Assembly: GCF_016642265.1 (NCBI RefSeq)
Contig: NZ_MRXX01000004.1
Location: 1-37,361, forward strand
From: Streptococcus lactarius
GTDB taxonomy: Bacteria > Bacillota > Bacilli > Lactobacillales > Streptococcaceae
Direction of reading: 5' to 3'
DNA: 37,361 nt
The translations under genes and the position numbers were made by a program. This document shows, in pieces, positions 26,092 through 37,322 of this stretch. Position 1 is the first letter of the stretch. Each line of letters starts with the position of its first letter. The notes under the pieces are model-generated. The model was not told where the DNA came from. It did not search any database and worked only from the letters and a program-made list of their open reading frames with translations.

Positions 26092-26150
26092 TCAATCTTA
26101 TCTTTACAAAGATGTAAAATGAGTTTACACATTTGTAAAGATAAGATTGA
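26092..26150. promoter_or_regulatory. 59-bp nested inverted repeat with tandem TTTACA-N4-TGTAAA dyads
   Basis: Two perfect 19-bp outer arms (26092-26110 and 26132-26150) enclose an inner dyad TGTAAA-N5-TTTACA (26113-26129). Read another way, two 16-bp dyads TTTACA-N4-TGTAAA stand side by side (26103-26118, 26124-26139). It lies between the divergent ABC-F and trpS genes, 45 bp before the trpS -10. The central 17 bp also fits the GlnR/TnrA pattern TGTNA-N7-TNACA. The regulator is unknown. Confidence 0.75.
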
Positions 26151-26191
26151 TAAAAGACAGATAGGATAGACTAACATTTTTAACTAGAAAG

Positions 26192-26200
26192 TGCTATAAT
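26192..26200 (+). promoter_or_regulatory. trpS promoter (extended -10)
   Basis: TGC followed by perfect TATAAT (26195-26200); the -35 region (TAACAT, 26172-26177) is poor. No T-box leader is present: only about 22 bases separate the likely transcript start from trpS. Confidence 0.7.
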
Positions 26201-26228
26201 GGAAGGGATAACGATTAAGGAGAAGAGT

Positions 26229-27257
26229 ATGACGAAACCCATTATTTTGACAGGAGATAGACCAACAGGGAAACTTCACATTGGCCACTATGTTGGCTCT
26301 TTAAAAAATCGCGTTTTGCTACAAAATAAAGACGAGTATAATATGTTTGTTTTCTTAGCAGACCAGCAAGCTTTGACAGATCATGCAAAAGATCCAAAAA
26401 CCATAGTAGAATCTATTGGCAATGTCGCTTTGGACTATCTTGCTGCTGGCCTAGATCCTGAAAAGGTTACGATTTTCATTCAAAGTCAGATTTCTGAATT
26501 AGCAGAATTGACCATGTATTACATGAATCTTGTATCTTTGGCGCGACTTGAAAGAAATCCAACTGTAAAGACTGAAATCTCTCAAAAAGGTTTTGGTGAA
26601 AGTATTCCTACAGGATTTTTGGTATACCCTATTTCGCAAGCAGCCGATATTACTGCTTTTAAAGCCAACTTTGTTCCAGTAGGAAATGACCAAAAGCCAA
26701 TGATTGAGCAGACCCGTGAGATTGTACGTTCCTTTAATCATGCATACAATACAGATACTTTGGTGGAACCTGAAGGAATTTATCCCGAAAATGAAGCAGC
26801 AGGACGCTTACCTGGTTTAGATGGAAATGCTAAAATGTCTAAATCCTTAAATAACGGTATCTACCTAGCTGATGATGCGGATACCTTGAAGAAAAAAGTG
26901 ATGAGCATGTATACCGATCCGGATCACATCAAAGTTGAGGATCCAGGAAAGATCGAAGGGAACATGGTATTTCATTATTTGGATGTATTTGGTCGTCCGG
27001 AAGATGCAGATGAAATTGCAGAAATGAAAGAACACTATCAACGTGGAGGCCTTGGTGATGTAAAGACCAAACGATATCTTTTAGAAATTTTAGATCGTGA
27101 GTTAAGACCAATTCGAGAAAGACGCCTTGAGTTTGCAAAGGATATGGGGGAAGTATACTCCATTCTTGAAAAAGGTTGTGAGCGGGCTCGCAGTGTTGCA
27201 GCACAAACATTGGATGATGTAAAATCTGCGATGGGAATAACCTATTTCAAAAATTAA
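26229..27257 (+). CDS. trpS: Tryptophanyl-tRNA synthetase
   Basis: This class I synthetase charges tRNA-Trp. The start chosen is ATG at 26229 (MTKPIILTG) behind AAGGAGAAG; the in-frame ATG at 26199 is part of the -10 hexamer and cannot be transcribed from that promoter. The product is 342 aa with the HIGH motif (17-20) and KMSKS in [10 protein letters not shown]. The length fits the streptococcal type. It stands divergent to the ABC-F gene, with guaB next, the order I recall in pneumococcus. Confidence 0.97.
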   Translation: MTKPIILTGDRPTGKLHIGHYVGSLKNRVLLQNKDEYNMFVFLADQQALTDHAKDPKTIVESIGNVALDYLAAGLDPEKVTIFIQSQISELAELTMYYMNLVSLARLERNPTVKTEISQKGFGESIPTGFLVYPISQAADITAFKANFVPVGNDQKPMIEQTREIVRSFNHAYNTDTLVEPEGIYPENEAAGRLPGLDGNAKMSKSLNNGIYLADDADTLKKKVMSMYTDPDHIKVEDPGKIEGNMVFHYLDVFGRPEDADEIAEMKEHYQRGGLGDVKTKRYLLEILDRELRPIRERRLEFAKDMGEVYSILEKGCERARSVAAQTLDDVKSAMGITYFKN

Positions 27258-27318
27258 GGATTTATAAATTGGATAGAGACAATTTTCCTTTATTCCTTTA
27301 TAATTTACCAACAAATGA

Positions 27319-27346
27319 TTGACAAATTGCGATAGAATGGTATGAT
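27319..27346 (+). promoter_or_regulatory. guaB promoter
   Basis: Perfect TTGACA (27319-27324), 16-bp spacer, TATGAT (27341-27346). It gives a leader of about 50 bases with no clear riboswitch. Confidence 0.8.
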
Positions 27347-27380
27347 ATTAACAATAAAAATTCGAGCCTTGCTCAAATAA

Positions 27381-28883
<1,503 letters not shown>

Positions 28884-28907
28884 GTTTACTAACTTGTAAA
28901 TAAAATT

Positions 28908-28943
28908 AACAGCACCTTGACAATTTTGTCAAGGTGCTGTTTT
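28908..28943. terminator. Bidirectional terminator between guaB and recF
   Basis: A perfect 16-bp inverted repeat beginning AACAGCACC, with T runs on both sides. The recF stop codon lies within the right arm, so recF translation runs into the hairpin. Confidence 0.9.
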
Positions 28944-30023
28944 AATATGACCTGATTGAATGGAGAAAATTTTTAATTCCTTAGGCAAATCTTTTAAATG
29001 ATCTAGGGTAGTTGTTGTTATAAATGTTTGAATACTGTTTGATATTGTTTCTAGCAACTGAAGTTGACGATCGTTGTCAAGTTCACTCATAACATCGTCA
29101 AGTAGTAAAATCGGTTTTTCTCTTGTCAGTTCTTCCATCAATTCGATTTCTGCTAATTTTAGAGAAAGAACAACACTTCGATGCTGGCCTTGACTACCAA
29201 AGTTCGCATTCATATCATTGATAAAAAACACCAAATCGTCTCTATGAGGTCCAATACTCGTTGTTTTTCTATAAATATCTTTTTGACGATTTTTTTCTAA
29301 GAGAAAGAGAAACTGCTGTTCTAAATCATCCACTTCTTCAGAAAATATGGTGGATAGGTACTGAATCCGTAGATCTTCTTTACAATTAGATAGGCGAGCG
29401 TGTTTCTCTTTTGCTTTGGCTTCTAACTTTTGAAGAAAATCAAGTCGGTGATGAATCACCCGGCTTCCAAAACTTGCTAGCTGTGAATCTAAGACATCTA
29501 AGAAAGTTGCATCAATTGTTTCAGAATTTTTTAGATAACTATTTCTTTGTTTTAAAACATGATGGTATTGGGATAGGTCAGATAGGTATATGGGCTTCAT
29601 CTGTCCCAATTCAATGTCCATAAATTTTCGTCGTCCAACAGGGGCGCCTTTGATCAATTGCAAATCTTCCGGCGCAAAAAGAACCACATTCATATGACCA
29701 ATGTAGTCAGATAGTTTGGCCTGCTTTAAATGGTTTACTTTAGTTATTCTCCCTTTTGGGGTCAAGGAAATTTCTAAGGGAATTGGACCAGTTTCTCTTT
29801 GTAAAAGACCAGAAACTTTGAAATCGGAGGATTCAAAGTAGATGAGATCTTTATCATTTCGTGTACGATGACTTCTAGTCAAAGCTAGAAAATAAATGGA
29901 TTCGAGGATATTGGTTTTTCCTTGTGCATTTTGTCCCAAGAAAATATTTAAACCAGGATGAAACTCAATTTCAAGTTCTTGATAATTCCTAAAATGTTGA
30001 ATAGATAATTGTTTCAGCCACAT
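28929..30023 (-). CDS. recF: DNA replication and repair protein RecF
   Basis: RecF is an SMC-like ATPase that helps load RecA at gaps. The 364-aa product has Walker A GQNAQGKT (30-37), a signature region near GSQGQHRS (about 275-282), and Walker [12 protein letters not shown]. It overlaps yaaA by one base. In Bacillus yaaA-recF follow dnaN; here the pair lies on the other side of the origin, 14 kb away, as in pneumococcus. It is transcribed toward the origin. Confidence 0.97.
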   Translation of the reverse strand: MWLKQLSIQHFRNYQELEIEFHPGLNIFLGQNAQGKTNILESIYFLALTRSHRTRNDKDLIYFESSDFKVSGLLQRETGPIPLEISLTPKGRITKVNHLKQAKLSDYIGHMNVVLFAPEDLQLIKGAPVGRRKFMDIELGQMKPIYLSDLSQYHHVLKQRNSYLKNSETIDATFLDVLDSQLASFGSRVIHHRLDFLQKLEAKAKEKHARLSNCKEDLRIQYLSTIFSEEVDDLEQQFLFLLEKNRQKDIYRKTTSIGPHRDDLVFFINDMNANFGSQGQHRSVVLSLKLAEIELMEELTREKPILLLDDVMSELDNDRQLQLLETISNSIQTFITTTTLDHLKDLPKELKIFSIQSGHIKTAP

Positions 30024-30391
30024 TATGAGATACCAGGAAAGCGAATTGCTCGTTCTTTTTTATCATGTTTTATTGGTTGTTTCTTTTGTTTTTGATTCTG
30101 ATTGAGTTGTTTGACGAGTTTTGCAACACGTTCCTTTTCTTCTTTCTCTTTGAGATGCTCGTTAACTTCTTCTGAAGTAGGTTGAAGGATGGCAATTGTT
30201 ATGTTTAGTTCTGGAATGTCCACCTGATCGTTCATACGAAGTTTACGACCTCTTCGTTGTTCCAATTCATGGTTAACATAGACTTCTTTTTCTTGAAGGA
30301 ATGCTTTAATGGCGCCACCACTTTGAATAATACCGAATTCTTTTAAGATAGCTTGTAATGTAATAAAGTCATCAAATAATTTATAATTCAT
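30023..30391 (-). CDS. yaaA: S4-domain protein YaaA
   Basis: This small RNA-binding-type protein has an S4 domain in its first 70 residues ([18 protein letters not shown], then [16 protein letters not shown]) and a Lys/Gln/Glu-rich C-terminal tail (about 80-115). At 122 aa it is longer than the roughly 70-aa Bacillus YaaA because of that tail. It is fixed next to recF in Firmicutes; its role is not well defined. GAGGTG precedes the ATG. A TATAAT -10 preceded by TGG lies at 30412-30417. Confidence 0.9.
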   Translation of the reverse strand: MNYKLFDDFITLQAILKEFGIIQSGGAIKAFLQEKEVYVNHELEQRRGRKLRMNDQVDIPELNITIAILQPTSEEVNEHLKEKEEKERVAKLVKQLNQNQKQKKQPIKHDKKERAIRFPGIS

Positions 30392-30505
30392 AGTTCACCT
30401 CTTTGCGTGTTATTATACCATATTTTAAGTATATCTAGGGTAGAGAATGTGGTAAGATTTACAAACTATTTTCACAGTTTGAATTAGGATTTTAGTAGGA
30501 TTTCG

Positions 30506-30514
30506 TGTTATAAT
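30506..30514 (+). promoter_or_regulatory. Promoter of the M16 peptidase-rodZ-pgsA string
   Basis: TGT followed by perfect TATAAT (30509-30514), an extended -10 without a clear -35. It is 32 bp before the first gene and divergent from the yaaA promoter. Confidence 0.65.
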
Positions 30515-30546
30515 GAAAGTTACTATTGAGTAGAACGAGGATGAAA

Positions 30547-31794
30547 ATGGAATTAGTAAAGGGTGTGAATCTTCACTTTCTTCAATCAAAAAAATTTAAG
30601 ACCAACAAAATTAAGGTCCGTTTTTCAGCACCATTAGATGAAAATACAGTAGCTGCAAGAGTTTTAGTAGCTTGTATGATGGAAACTGCGAACAAAAAAT
30701 ACCCAACCTCGCAGTTGTTTCGTGAAAAATTAGCAAGTTTGTATGGAGTAGAATTGTCAACTTCTGTATCAAAAAGAGGTCATGTTCATTATGTTGATCT
30801 GAATATTTCCTTTGTGCGCGACGCTTTTTTGAGCAAGAAAAATGTGTTAATTGATGAAATCTTAGATATTTTAGAAACAATTTTGTTTTCACCTTTGACA
30901 AATGAGGATCGCTTTGATAGTGAGACGTTTGAAGTGGAAAAGAAAAATACGATTTCGGATCTGGAGTCTGAAATTGAAGAGCCTTATTATTATGCTCACG
31001 GACAATTGAATCAACTTTTTTTTGAAGATGAAACAATTGGAATGTCAAGATTGGGTAAAGTTGAGTTAGTGAAACAAGAAACAGCTCAAAGTTCGCTTTC
31101 TTACTTTCACCAGATGCTAACTTCAGATACGATTGATTTCTTTTTCATTGGGGAATTTAATGAAGTTGCTATTGTTGATCGAGTAAACAAATTTGAATTT
31201 GAACCACGTGAGAAGCACTTATCTATTAACTATCAACAACCATTTTCAAATGTCGTTAGAGAAAAGTTAGAACAAAAACAACAGCAACAATCTATTTTAG
31301 AATTGGGGTATCATCTTTCAATCCAGTATGGAGATCCTCTTCATATCCCATTAGTTGTCTTAAATGGCTTGCTAGGAGCCTTCTCTCATTCGAGACTCTT
31401 TCAAACCATCCGCGAGAAAGAAGGACTCGCTTATACCATTTCTAGCCATTTTGATATTTTTACCGGTTTTATGAGGGTTTTTGCAGGCATTGATAAAGAA
31501 TATCGGACCAAAGTCATGACCTTGATTATGAGGCAGTTTAACGATTTAAAACGAGGTAAGTTTACAGAATCGGAATTGCAGTTAACAAAAGAGATGTTGG
31601 TCAATACGACTTTATTGGCACAAGATCGTCAAAATACCTTGATTGAAAGGGCGTATTTGAAAACGACTTTAGAAACAAAATTACTCCCTCTAGAAGAATG
31701 GCTAAAAGCGATTGACAAAGTTACAAAAGAAGACATTATCAAAACGGCAAAAACAATTAATTTACAGTCTGTTTATTTCATGGAAGGAAAGTAG
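30547..31794 (+). CDS. M16-family peptidase-like protein, non-catalytic (YmfF/YfmF-like)
   Basis: This is an insulinase-fold protein of 415 aa if the ATG at 30547 is used. That start has GAGG six bases upstream; an in-frame ATG at 30541 abuts the site and a TTG at 30526 is also open. The expected HxxEH zinc motif is absent from the N-terminal half, so it is probably the inactive partner of the next gene's product. Databases often name such pairs EF-P modification-associated (YfmF/YfmH), but the role is unproven. Confidence 0.85.
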   Translation: MELVKGVNLHFLQSKKFKTNKIKVRFSAPLDENTVAARVLVACMMETANKKYPTSQLFREKLASLYGVELSTSVSKRGHVHYVDLNISFVRDAFLSKKNVLIDEILDILETILFSPLTNEDRFDSETFEVEKKNTISDLESEIEEPYYYAHGQLNQLFFEDETIGMSRLGKVELVKQETAQSSLSYFHQMLTSDTIDFFFIGEFNEVAIVDRVNKFEFEPREKHLSINYQQPFSNVVREKLEQKQQQQSILELGYHLSIQYGDPLHIPLVVLNGLLGAFSHSRLFQTIREKEGLAYTISSHFDIFTGFMRVFAGIDKEYRTKVMTLIMRQFNDLKRGKFTESELQLTKEMLVNTTLLAQDRQNTLIERAYLKTTLETKLLPLEEWLKAIDKVTKEDIIKTAKTINLQSVYFMEGK

Positions 31795-31802
31795 TGTAAA
31801 GA

Positions 31803-33077
31803 TTGAAGATTAAAGAAAAATATTATGAAGCGGTGGGTGAAAGAGTTTGCTTTACAAAATTGTCAAACGGCTTGACAGTCCATTTAATTCCAAAAGAGGA
31901 TTACTACGAAACCTACGGTATCATTACAGCAAAGTTTGGTTCAGTTGACACTCGTATTTTAGTAAATGGAGTTGAAAAAAAATACCCCGCAGGAATTGCG
32001 CATTTTCTGGAACATAAATTATTTGAAGATGAAAAAGGCCAGGATTTTCTAAAAAGATTCGTTCAATTAGGCTCCGAAAGCAATGCCTTTACAAGCTTTA
32101 CAAAGACTAGTTATCTTTTTTCAACAACTTCAAAAGTAACAGAAAATATCCAGCTCTTATTAGAGATGGTTTCAAAAGCTTCTTTTACAGAGAAAACGAT
32201 TAGCAAAGAGAGAGAAATCATCCAACAAGAGATAGGGATGTATCAGGATAGTCCAGATTATCAATTGTTTTTTGGAGCTTTGGAGCAGTTATATCCAGCT
32301 ACCTCTTTAGCTGACGATATTGCTGGAACAAAAGAGTCAATTGCAAACATTACAACTGAGAATTTGCATGAGAACTTCGATCTGTTTTATCATCCGTCTC
32401 AAATGCACCTATTAGTGATTGGAAATTTTGATGTTGATTCTGTGTGTCAAGTTTTGAAAGACTATGAGAAGGAGACTCCTCGTCGGTCAATCAAATTGGA
32501 GCGAATCCCTGTAGAAAAAAATGAAGTGGTATTAAATCAATCTTCTAGAATGAATGTTGCCATTCCTAAGTTGGCCATCGCAATCCGAGGAAATGATCTT
32601 ATTCAAAAAGAAGAAACGTTTCGTTATAAGTTGATGCTGAAATTGTTGTTCTCTATGATGTTTGGATGGACCTCGCAACGTTTTCAAAGTTTGTATGAAG
32701 CAGGAAAGATTGACAACTCCTTGACACTTGAGGTAGAAGTCGAAGAGCTATTTCATTTCGTTATATTGACAATGGATACCCAGGAACCGGTATCTGTGTC
32801 TCATCAATTTAGAAAATCTATTCGACAATTTGAAAAAGATCCAGATGTCAATCAAGAACATTTAGATACGATTAAAAGCGAAATGTTTGGTGATTTTTTA
32901 CAAGGTCTAAATTCACTGGAGTACAGTGCTACTCAGTTCGAGTATTTTTCTGATGGTAGTACTTCATATGATCTTCCAAAGATTTTGCAAAGTATTAGTT
33001 TACAGGATATCATTAGATTAGGACATCAATTCATTGATCAGGCCGAAATGATTGACTATATGATTTTTTCAAAGTAG
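31803..33077 (+). CDS. M16-family zinc peptidase (YmfH/YfmH-like)
   Basis: This 424-aa insulinase-fold protein has the inverted zinc motif HFLEH (67-71) and the distal Glu-containing EREIIQQEI segment (136-144), so it should be catalytic. It lies eight bases after its inactive partner, which suggests a heterodimer. The start appears to be TTG at 31803 with only a distant GGAAAG; no in-frame ATG is near. The substrate is unknown. Confidence 0.87.
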   Translation: MKIKEKYYEAVGERVCFTKLSNGLTVHLIPKEDYYETYGIITAKFGSVDTRILVNGVEKKYPAGIAHFLEHKLFEDEKGQDFLKRFVQLGSESNAFTSFTKTSYLFSTTSKVTENIQLLLEMVSKASFTEKTISKEREIIQQEIGMYQDSPDYQLFFGALEQLYPATSLADDIAGTKESIANITTENLHENFDLFYHPSQMHLLVIGNFDVDSVCQVLKDYEKETPRRSIKLERIPVEKNEVVLNQSSRMNVAIPKLAIAIRGNDLIQKEETFRYKLMLKLLFSMMFGWTSQRFQSLYEAGKIDNSLTLEVEVEELFHFVILTMDTQEPVSVSHQFRKSIRQFEKDPDVNQEHLDTIKSEMFGDFLQGLNSLEYSATQFEYFSDGSTSYDLPKILQSISLQDIIRLGHQFIDQAEMIDYMIFSK

Positions 33078-33103
33078 TAAACAATCAGTCAAGAAGGGAA
33101 AAC

Positions 33104-33511
33104 ATGAAGAAAAGAACAATTGGTCAAGTGTTACAACTGTCAAGAGTCAATTTACAAATTAGTTTACAAGACTTGGCACAGAAAACAGCCATTGAAATTC
33201 CTTATATAGAAGCATTAGAAAATGATGATTTTGATCTTTTACCTAGTCCATTTTACGCTCAGATCTATTTAAAAAAATTAGCATGGGCGCTAGGATTAGA
33301 TGAAAAAATCTTGTTGACGGCTTTTCGTGAAGGAAAAGAGTTATTGTTTGACGAAGAAGTCCTTGTCAATGATGAAGACTTACATTCAAGGTTGCAAAGA
33401 CAAAAGAAGTCATGGTTGCCAATTCTTTACTATGTACTTGCTAGTCTTGCTATAATTGGATTTGTGATTTATATCGTATATTTTTATGAGTTTACAATAT
33501 CTGTAAAATAG
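33104..33511 (+). CDS. Short RodZ-like helix-turn-helix membrane protein
   Basis: This 135-aa product has a Cro/Xre-type helix-turn-helix domain (about 5-70, with LQDLAQKTAIEIPYIEALE), a charged linker, and one membrane segment (about 104-127), then only eight residues. The layout is RodZ, a morphogenesis protein that links to MreB or, in cocci, to the elongation machinery. The extracellular C-terminal part present in longer RodZ proteins is missing. It stands between the M16 pair and pgsA, the normal rodZ slot. Confidence 0.8.
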   Translation: MKKRTIGQVLQLSRVNLQISLQDLAQKTAIEIPYIEALENDDFDLLPSPFYAQIYLKKLAWALGLDEKILLTAFREGKELLFDEEVLVNDEDLHSRLQRQKKSWLPILYYVLASLAIIGFVIYIVYFYEFTISVK

Positions 33512-33541
33512 ATGTAAAGCTACTATATTTTTGGAGGAACT

Positions 33542-34081
33542 ATGAAAAAAGAAAATATTCCCAATACACTAACCCTAATCCGTGTTGTAATGATTCCCAT
33601 TTTTATTACAATTCTAAGTCTTAGTCATTCCTATATTGGACATGTTCTTGCAGCAGTTATTTTTGCGATTGCCAGTATTACAGATTACCTTGATGGATTT
33701 CTTGCTCGAAAATGGAAGGTTGTCAGTAATTTTGGAAAATTTGCAGATCCAATGGCTGATAAATTATTAGTTATGTCAGCCTTCATCATGATGATTGAAT
33801 TAAAAATGGTTCCTGCTTGGATTGTTGCTGTTATCATTTGCCGTGAGTTGGCTGTTACTGGTTTGCGCCTTCTACTTGTAGAGACAGGTGGTACGGTGCT
33901 TGCTGCTGCAATGCCAGGAAAAATTAAGACTTTTAGTCAAATGTTTGCGATTATCTTTTTGCTTTGTCATTGGACGATTCCTGGAACAGTCTTACTGTAT
34001 ATTGCATTGATTTTTACAATCTATTCTGGTTACGACTACTTTAAAGGAAGTAGCTATCTCTTTAAAGACACATTTAAATAA
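33542..34081 (+). CDS. pgsA: CDP-diacylglycerol-glycerol-3-phosphate 3-phosphatidyltransferase
   Basis: PgsA makes phosphatidylglycerol phosphate, the precursor of phosphatidylglycerol and cardiolipin. The 179-aa membrane enzyme carries the whole CDP-alcohol phosphotransferase signature: Asp48, Asp51-Gly52, Ala55-Arg56, Gly65, Asp69 and Asp73. Several membrane helices follow. TTGGAGGAA precedes ATG. Its TAA is directly followed by the ATG of ecfA1 with no gap. Confidence 0.97.
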   Translation: MKKENIPNTLTLIRVVMIPIFITILSLSHSYIGHVLAAVIFAIASITDYLDGFLARKWKVVSNFGKFADPMADKLLVMSAFIMMIELKMVPAWIVAVIICRELAVTGLRLLLVETGGTVLAAAMPGKIKTFSQMFAIIFLLCHWTIPGTVLLYIALIFTIYSGYDYFKGSSYLFKDTFK

Positions 34082-34906
34082 ATGAAACATATTATTGACT
34101 TGAAAAATGTATCTTTTCGATATGATACAACTGTAGATGAGTATCAAATTGACTCCGTTTCGTTTCACGTGAAACAAGGAGAATGGCTTTCAATTGTTGG
34201 GCACAATGGTAGTGGTAAATCCACGATTGTACGCTTAATTGATGGTTTACTAGAACCTGAGTCTGGCGAAATTGTCATCGATGGAATACCATTAACGCGT
34301 GAAACTGTTTGGGAAAACCGCAGTAAAATTGGGATTGTATTTCAAAATCCTGACAATCAATTTGTTGGTGCTACAGTGGAGGATGATGTCGCCTTTGGTT
34401 TAGAAAATCAAGGCATTCCACGTGAAGAAATGCTCCAGCGTGTAGAGAAAGCTGTTGAGCAAGTTGGCATGTCGGCATTTAAAGATCGAGAACCTTCACG
34501 TTTATCGGGTGGTCAAAAACAGCGAGTTGCAATCGCAGGTATCATTGCCTTAAGGCCTCAGATCATTATTTTAGATGAAGCAACTAGCATGTTGGACCCA
34601 GAAGGTAGAGAAGAGTTGATGAAAGTGGTGAGAACTCTCCAGAGCCAGTTCCAGCTAACAGTCATCTCGATTACCCATGATTTAGCTGAGATCGCCTTAA
34701 GTGATCGAACGCTTGTGTTTAAAAAAGGAAGATTAGAGTCTTCTATGACGCCAAGGGAATTGTTTTCAAGGGACGATCTAAATCAAATTGGATTAGACAA
34801 GCCTTTTAGTAAGCAACTCCAAGAAACCCTTAGTGAGATTTTTCCACTAAAACAGGATTATCTAACAGAAAGTGAGTTATTAGACCAACTATGGGAATTT
34901 CTTTAA
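34082..34906 (+). CDS. ecfA1: ECF transporter ATPase EcfA1
   Basis: This is one of two ATPases that power the shared energy-coupling module for vitamin uptake (riboflavin, folate, biotin and others), used with separate S subunits encoded elsewhere. The 274-aa product has Walker A GHNGSGKS (40-47), Q loop, LSGGQ (141-145), and Walker B IILDEA with Asp165/Glu166. It overlaps ecfA2 by 16 bases. A parS palindrome is embedded at codons 27-32. Confidence 0.96.
   Translation: MKHIIDLKNVSFRYDTTVDEYQIDSVSFHVKQGEWLSIVGHNGSGKSTIVRLIDGLLEPESGEIVIDGIPLTRETVWENRSKIGIVFQNPDNQFVGATVEDDVAFGLENQGIPREEMLQRVEKAVEQVGMSAFKDREPSRLSGGQKQRVAIAGIIALRPQIIILDEATSMLDPEGREELMKVVRTLQSQFQLTVISITHDLAEIALSDRTLVFKKGRLESSMTPRELFSRDDLNQIGLDKPFSKQLQETLSEIFPLKQDYLTESELLDQLWEFL
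34161..34176. other. parS site (ParB-binding palindrome) within ecfA1
   Basis: CGTTTCACGTGAAACA matches the Bacillus parS consensus at 15 of 16 bases, with a perfect 14-bp core. It encodes part of SFHVKQ in EcfA1, about 17 kb from parB. Confidence 0.9.
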
Positions 34907-35733
34907 AGAATGTCTATTATACTTATCAAGAGGGAAGCCCTTTTGAAGGGCAGGCACTTTCTGATATCAGTTTGGAAATAAAGGATGGGTCTTACACAGC
35001 CTTCGTAGGACATACTGGTAGTGGGAAGTCTACCTTATTGCAACTACTAAATGGATTACTTTGTCCGACTCAAGGAGAAATTCAATTTGACGATTTTGTT
35101 TTGGACCGAGAATCGGATCAAAAAAAGATGAAGCACTTGAGGAAAAAAGTGGGGTTGGTCTTTCAATTCCCAGAAAGTCAACTATTTGCAGAGACAGTTT
35201 TAGCTGATGTAGCCTTTGGACCACAAAATTTTGGCGTATCCAGAGAAAGAGCTGAGGAAATAGCTAAAGATAAATTAGCAGTTGTTGGGCTCAATGATGC
35301 GATCTATAACAAAAGTCCGTTTGAATTATCTGGTGGTCAGATGAGACGGGTTGCCATCGCTGGTATTCTAGCGATAGAACCTGAAATTTTGGTGTTAGAT
35401 GAGCCAACAGCAGGGCTAGATCCAGTAGGTAGAAAGGAATTAATGGCACTATTTGAGACACTGCATAAAAATGGGATGACCATTGTGCTTGTAACCCATA
35501 CAATGGATGATGTTGCTAATTTTGCAGATACAGTATATGTTTTGAAAGGTGGCAATCTTGTTTTAGAGGGTTCTCCTTCTAGTGTGTTTCAAGAGGTTGA
35601 GTATTTACAAAAGATTCAACTAGGAGTCCCAAAAATTACGAATTTTGCTCTTCAATTGCAACAAAAAGGCCTGAAATTTGAAAGACTACCAATCAAGATT
35701 GAGGAATTGAAGGAGATGTTGCTTCATGAATAA
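34891..35733 (+). CDS. ecfA2: ECF transporter ATPase EcfA2
   Basis: The second ECF ATPase, 280 aa, has Walker A GHTGSGKS (40-47), LSGGQ (146-150) with MRR following, and Walker [12 protein letters not shown] (167-177). The C-terminal tail is longer than in simple importer ATPases, as usual for EcfA. It starts inside the end of ecfA1 and overlaps ecfT by eight bases, so the three are surely cotranslated. Confidence 0.96.
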   Translation: MGISLKNVYYTYQEGSPFEGQALSDISLEIKDGSYTAFVGHTGSGKSTLLQLLNGLLCPTQGEIQFDDFVLDRESDQKKMKHLRKKVGLVFQFPESQLFAETVLADVAFGPQNFGVSRERAEEIAKDKLAVVGLNDAIYNKSPFELSGGQMRRVAIAGILAIEPEILVLDEPTAGLDPVGRKELMALFETLHKNGMTIVLVTHTMDDVANFADTVYVLKGGNLVLEGSPSSVFQEVEYLQKIQLGVPKITNFALQLQQKGLKFERLPIKIEELKEMLLHE

Positions 35734-36523
35734 TATGATTTTAGGCAGATATATTCCCGGAAATTCCATTATTCATCAATTGGACCCTCGTGGGAAGTTG
35801 CTTTCGATGTTTTTATTCATATTTCTCTTGTTTTGGGCAAATAACATTCAGACAAATGTCCTTCTTTTTGCATTTGTTTTTGGTTTAATGTATGTAACAC
35901 GCATTTCGGTTGCTTTTTATGTCAAAGGTTTAAAGTCAATGATTTTTATCATTGCATTTACTACTTTATTTCAGCTATTTGCGACCTCTCAAGGAACAGT
36001 TTTGTATCATTGGTGGTTTTTTAGAGTGACAGATCAAGGCTTGATGCAGGCGGCGATTATCTTTTGTAGATTTCTCTTAATTATATTTTATTCGACAGTT
36101 TTAACGGTGACGACTACTCCATTAAGTTTAGCGGATGCTGTTGAAAAAATACTTACACCATTTAAAATCATTAAGGTTCCAGCGCATGAGATCGGTTTAA
36201 TGTTATCAATGAGTTTGCGATTTGTACCGACTCTTGTAGACGATACTAACCGAATTATGAATGCCCAAAGGGCGCGTGGCGTTGATTTTGGAGAGGGAAA
36301 TCTCTTGAAAAAAATTCGCTCCTTCATTCCTATCCTTATTCCTTTATTCGCCTCTAGTTTTAAACGTGCAGATGCACTTGCAATTGCCATGGAAGCGAGA
36401 GGATACAGAGGTGGTGAGGGACGAACCCGCTATCGAAACCTACAATGGAAGATAAAAGACACCCTTGCCATTGTTGTTATCTTGCTTCTGATGTTGCTAG
36501 TTTTTTGTCTAAAAAATGGATAG
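35726..36523 (+). CDS. ecfT: ECF transporter transmembrane subunit EcfT
   Basis: EcfT is the membrane scaffold that couples the two ATPases to substrate-binding S subunits. The 265-aa product has about five or six membrane helices and both cytoplasmic coupling motifs: ARG at 183-185 (QRARGVDFG) and ARG at 224-226 (MEARGYRGG). It completes the ecfA1-ecfA2-ecfT set. No S subunit is adjacent, so this is the shared (group II) module. Confidence 0.96.
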   Translation: MNNMILGRYIPGNSIIHQLDPRGKLLSMFLFIFLLFWANNIQTNVLLFAFVFGLMYVTRISVAFYVKGLKSMIFIIAFTTLFQLFATSQGTVLYHWWFFRVTDQGLMQAAIIFCRFLLIIFYSTVLTVTTTPLSLADAVEKILTPFKIIKVPAHEIGLMLSMSLRFVPTLVDDTNRIMNAQRARGVDFGEGNLLKKIRSFIPILIPLFASSFKRADALAIAMEARGYRGGEGRTRYRNLQWKIKDTLAIVVILLLMLLVFCLKNG

Positions 36524-36680
36524 AAAGTCTGTGAATGGTGCAAAAATAACGAAAAACCGCTAAATAATGCTGTTTTTACATTAAATTCACATATTCCTGT
36601 AACATTTGTAACATATTTTATAATGAACTGTAACATTTAGTGTGTATCATAGAATTATATTCGAAAGGAGAATATAATTC
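36524..36680 (+). promoter_or_regulatory. Promoter region of the LysM protein gene with TGTAAC repeats
   Basis: Three direct TGTAAC hexamers occur at 36598-36603, 36607-36612 and 36630-36635, with a perfect TATAAT at 36619-36624. The first two starts are 9 bp apart and the last two 23 bp apart, so they do not match WalR spacing (TGTWAH-N5-TGTWAH) exactly, though the half-sites do. A TATCAT preceded by TGTG follows near 36645. No terminator is seen after ecfT. Confidence 0.5.
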
Positions 36681-37316
36681 ATGATTAGTAAAAAACGTCA
36701 ATGGACAGTTACTTCGTTACTTTCAGCAGCTTCACTTTTTATTTCTGGTATTGCTACGGTGAATGCTGAAACTTATCAAGTTAAGTCTGGAGATACACTA
36801 TCAAAAATTGCATTAGAAAATAATACATCAGTTGAAAATATTATTGCTTCTAACAACCTTACCAATGAAGATTTGATCTATGCAGGACAAGTTATTGAAT
36901 TGGGTGAGCGTTCTAAATCAATGGTTGATAAAGTTGCTCCGCAAGAACAAGCAAAACCTGCAGAAAACAAAGCAGCTCAGCCTACTCAAAATCAAGCAAC
37001 TTATGCAGCAAATGCAAGCGTCACTTCTGCTCAGGCATCAAATGGAGGGATCGTCCTTTCAAACGGAAATACTGCTGGAGCTCAAGGATCATACGCAGCT
37101 GCGCGTATGGCTGAAATGACAGGTGTTCCCGCTTCTACTTGGGAAGCTATCATTGCACGTGAATCAAATGGTCAAGTAAATGCAGCAAACGCTTCTGGAG
37201 CAAGTGGTTTGTTCCAAACAATGCCAGGTTGGGGATCAACTGCAACAGTTGATGATCAAATTCAGGCAGCTTATAACGCATATAGCTCACAAGGCTTGTC
37301 AGCTTGGGGTTATTAA
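36681..37316 (+). CDS. Secreted LysM / transglycosylase-like cell-wall protein
   Basis: This 211-aa exported protein has a signal peptide (1 to about 29, cut near VNA-ET) and one LysM peptidoglycan-binding domain (about 30-74, [14 protein letters not shown]). A low-complexity Ala/Gln/Asn linker (75-125) follows. The C-terminal domain resembles soluble lytic transglycosylase/IsaA types (about 126-211), with a likely catalytic Glu in IIARESNGQ and the [12 protein letters not shown] motif. It ends in LSAWGY. AAAGGAGAA precedes the ATG. Possible WalR control fits a wall hydrolase. Confidence 0.88.
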   Translation: MISKKRQWTVTSLLSAASLFISGIATVNAETYQVKSGDTLSKIALENNTSVENIIASNNLTNEDLIYAGQVIELGERSKSMVDKVAPQEQAKPAENKAAQPTQNQATYAANASVTSAQASNGGIVLSNGNTAGAQGSYAAARMAEMTGVPASTWEAIIARESNGQVNAANASGASGLFQTMPGWGSTATVDDQIQAAYNAYSSQGLSAWGY

Positions 37317-37322
37317 GAAAAT

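Noticed and set aside
26022..26228. T-box riboswitch before trpS
   Set aside because: The mapped-looking -10 leaves only about 22 bases of leader, and no T-box or specifier hairpin is seen.
34405..34420. Third parS-like site around CCACGTGAAG in ecfA1
   Set aside because: Five mismatches to the consensus and no full palindrome.
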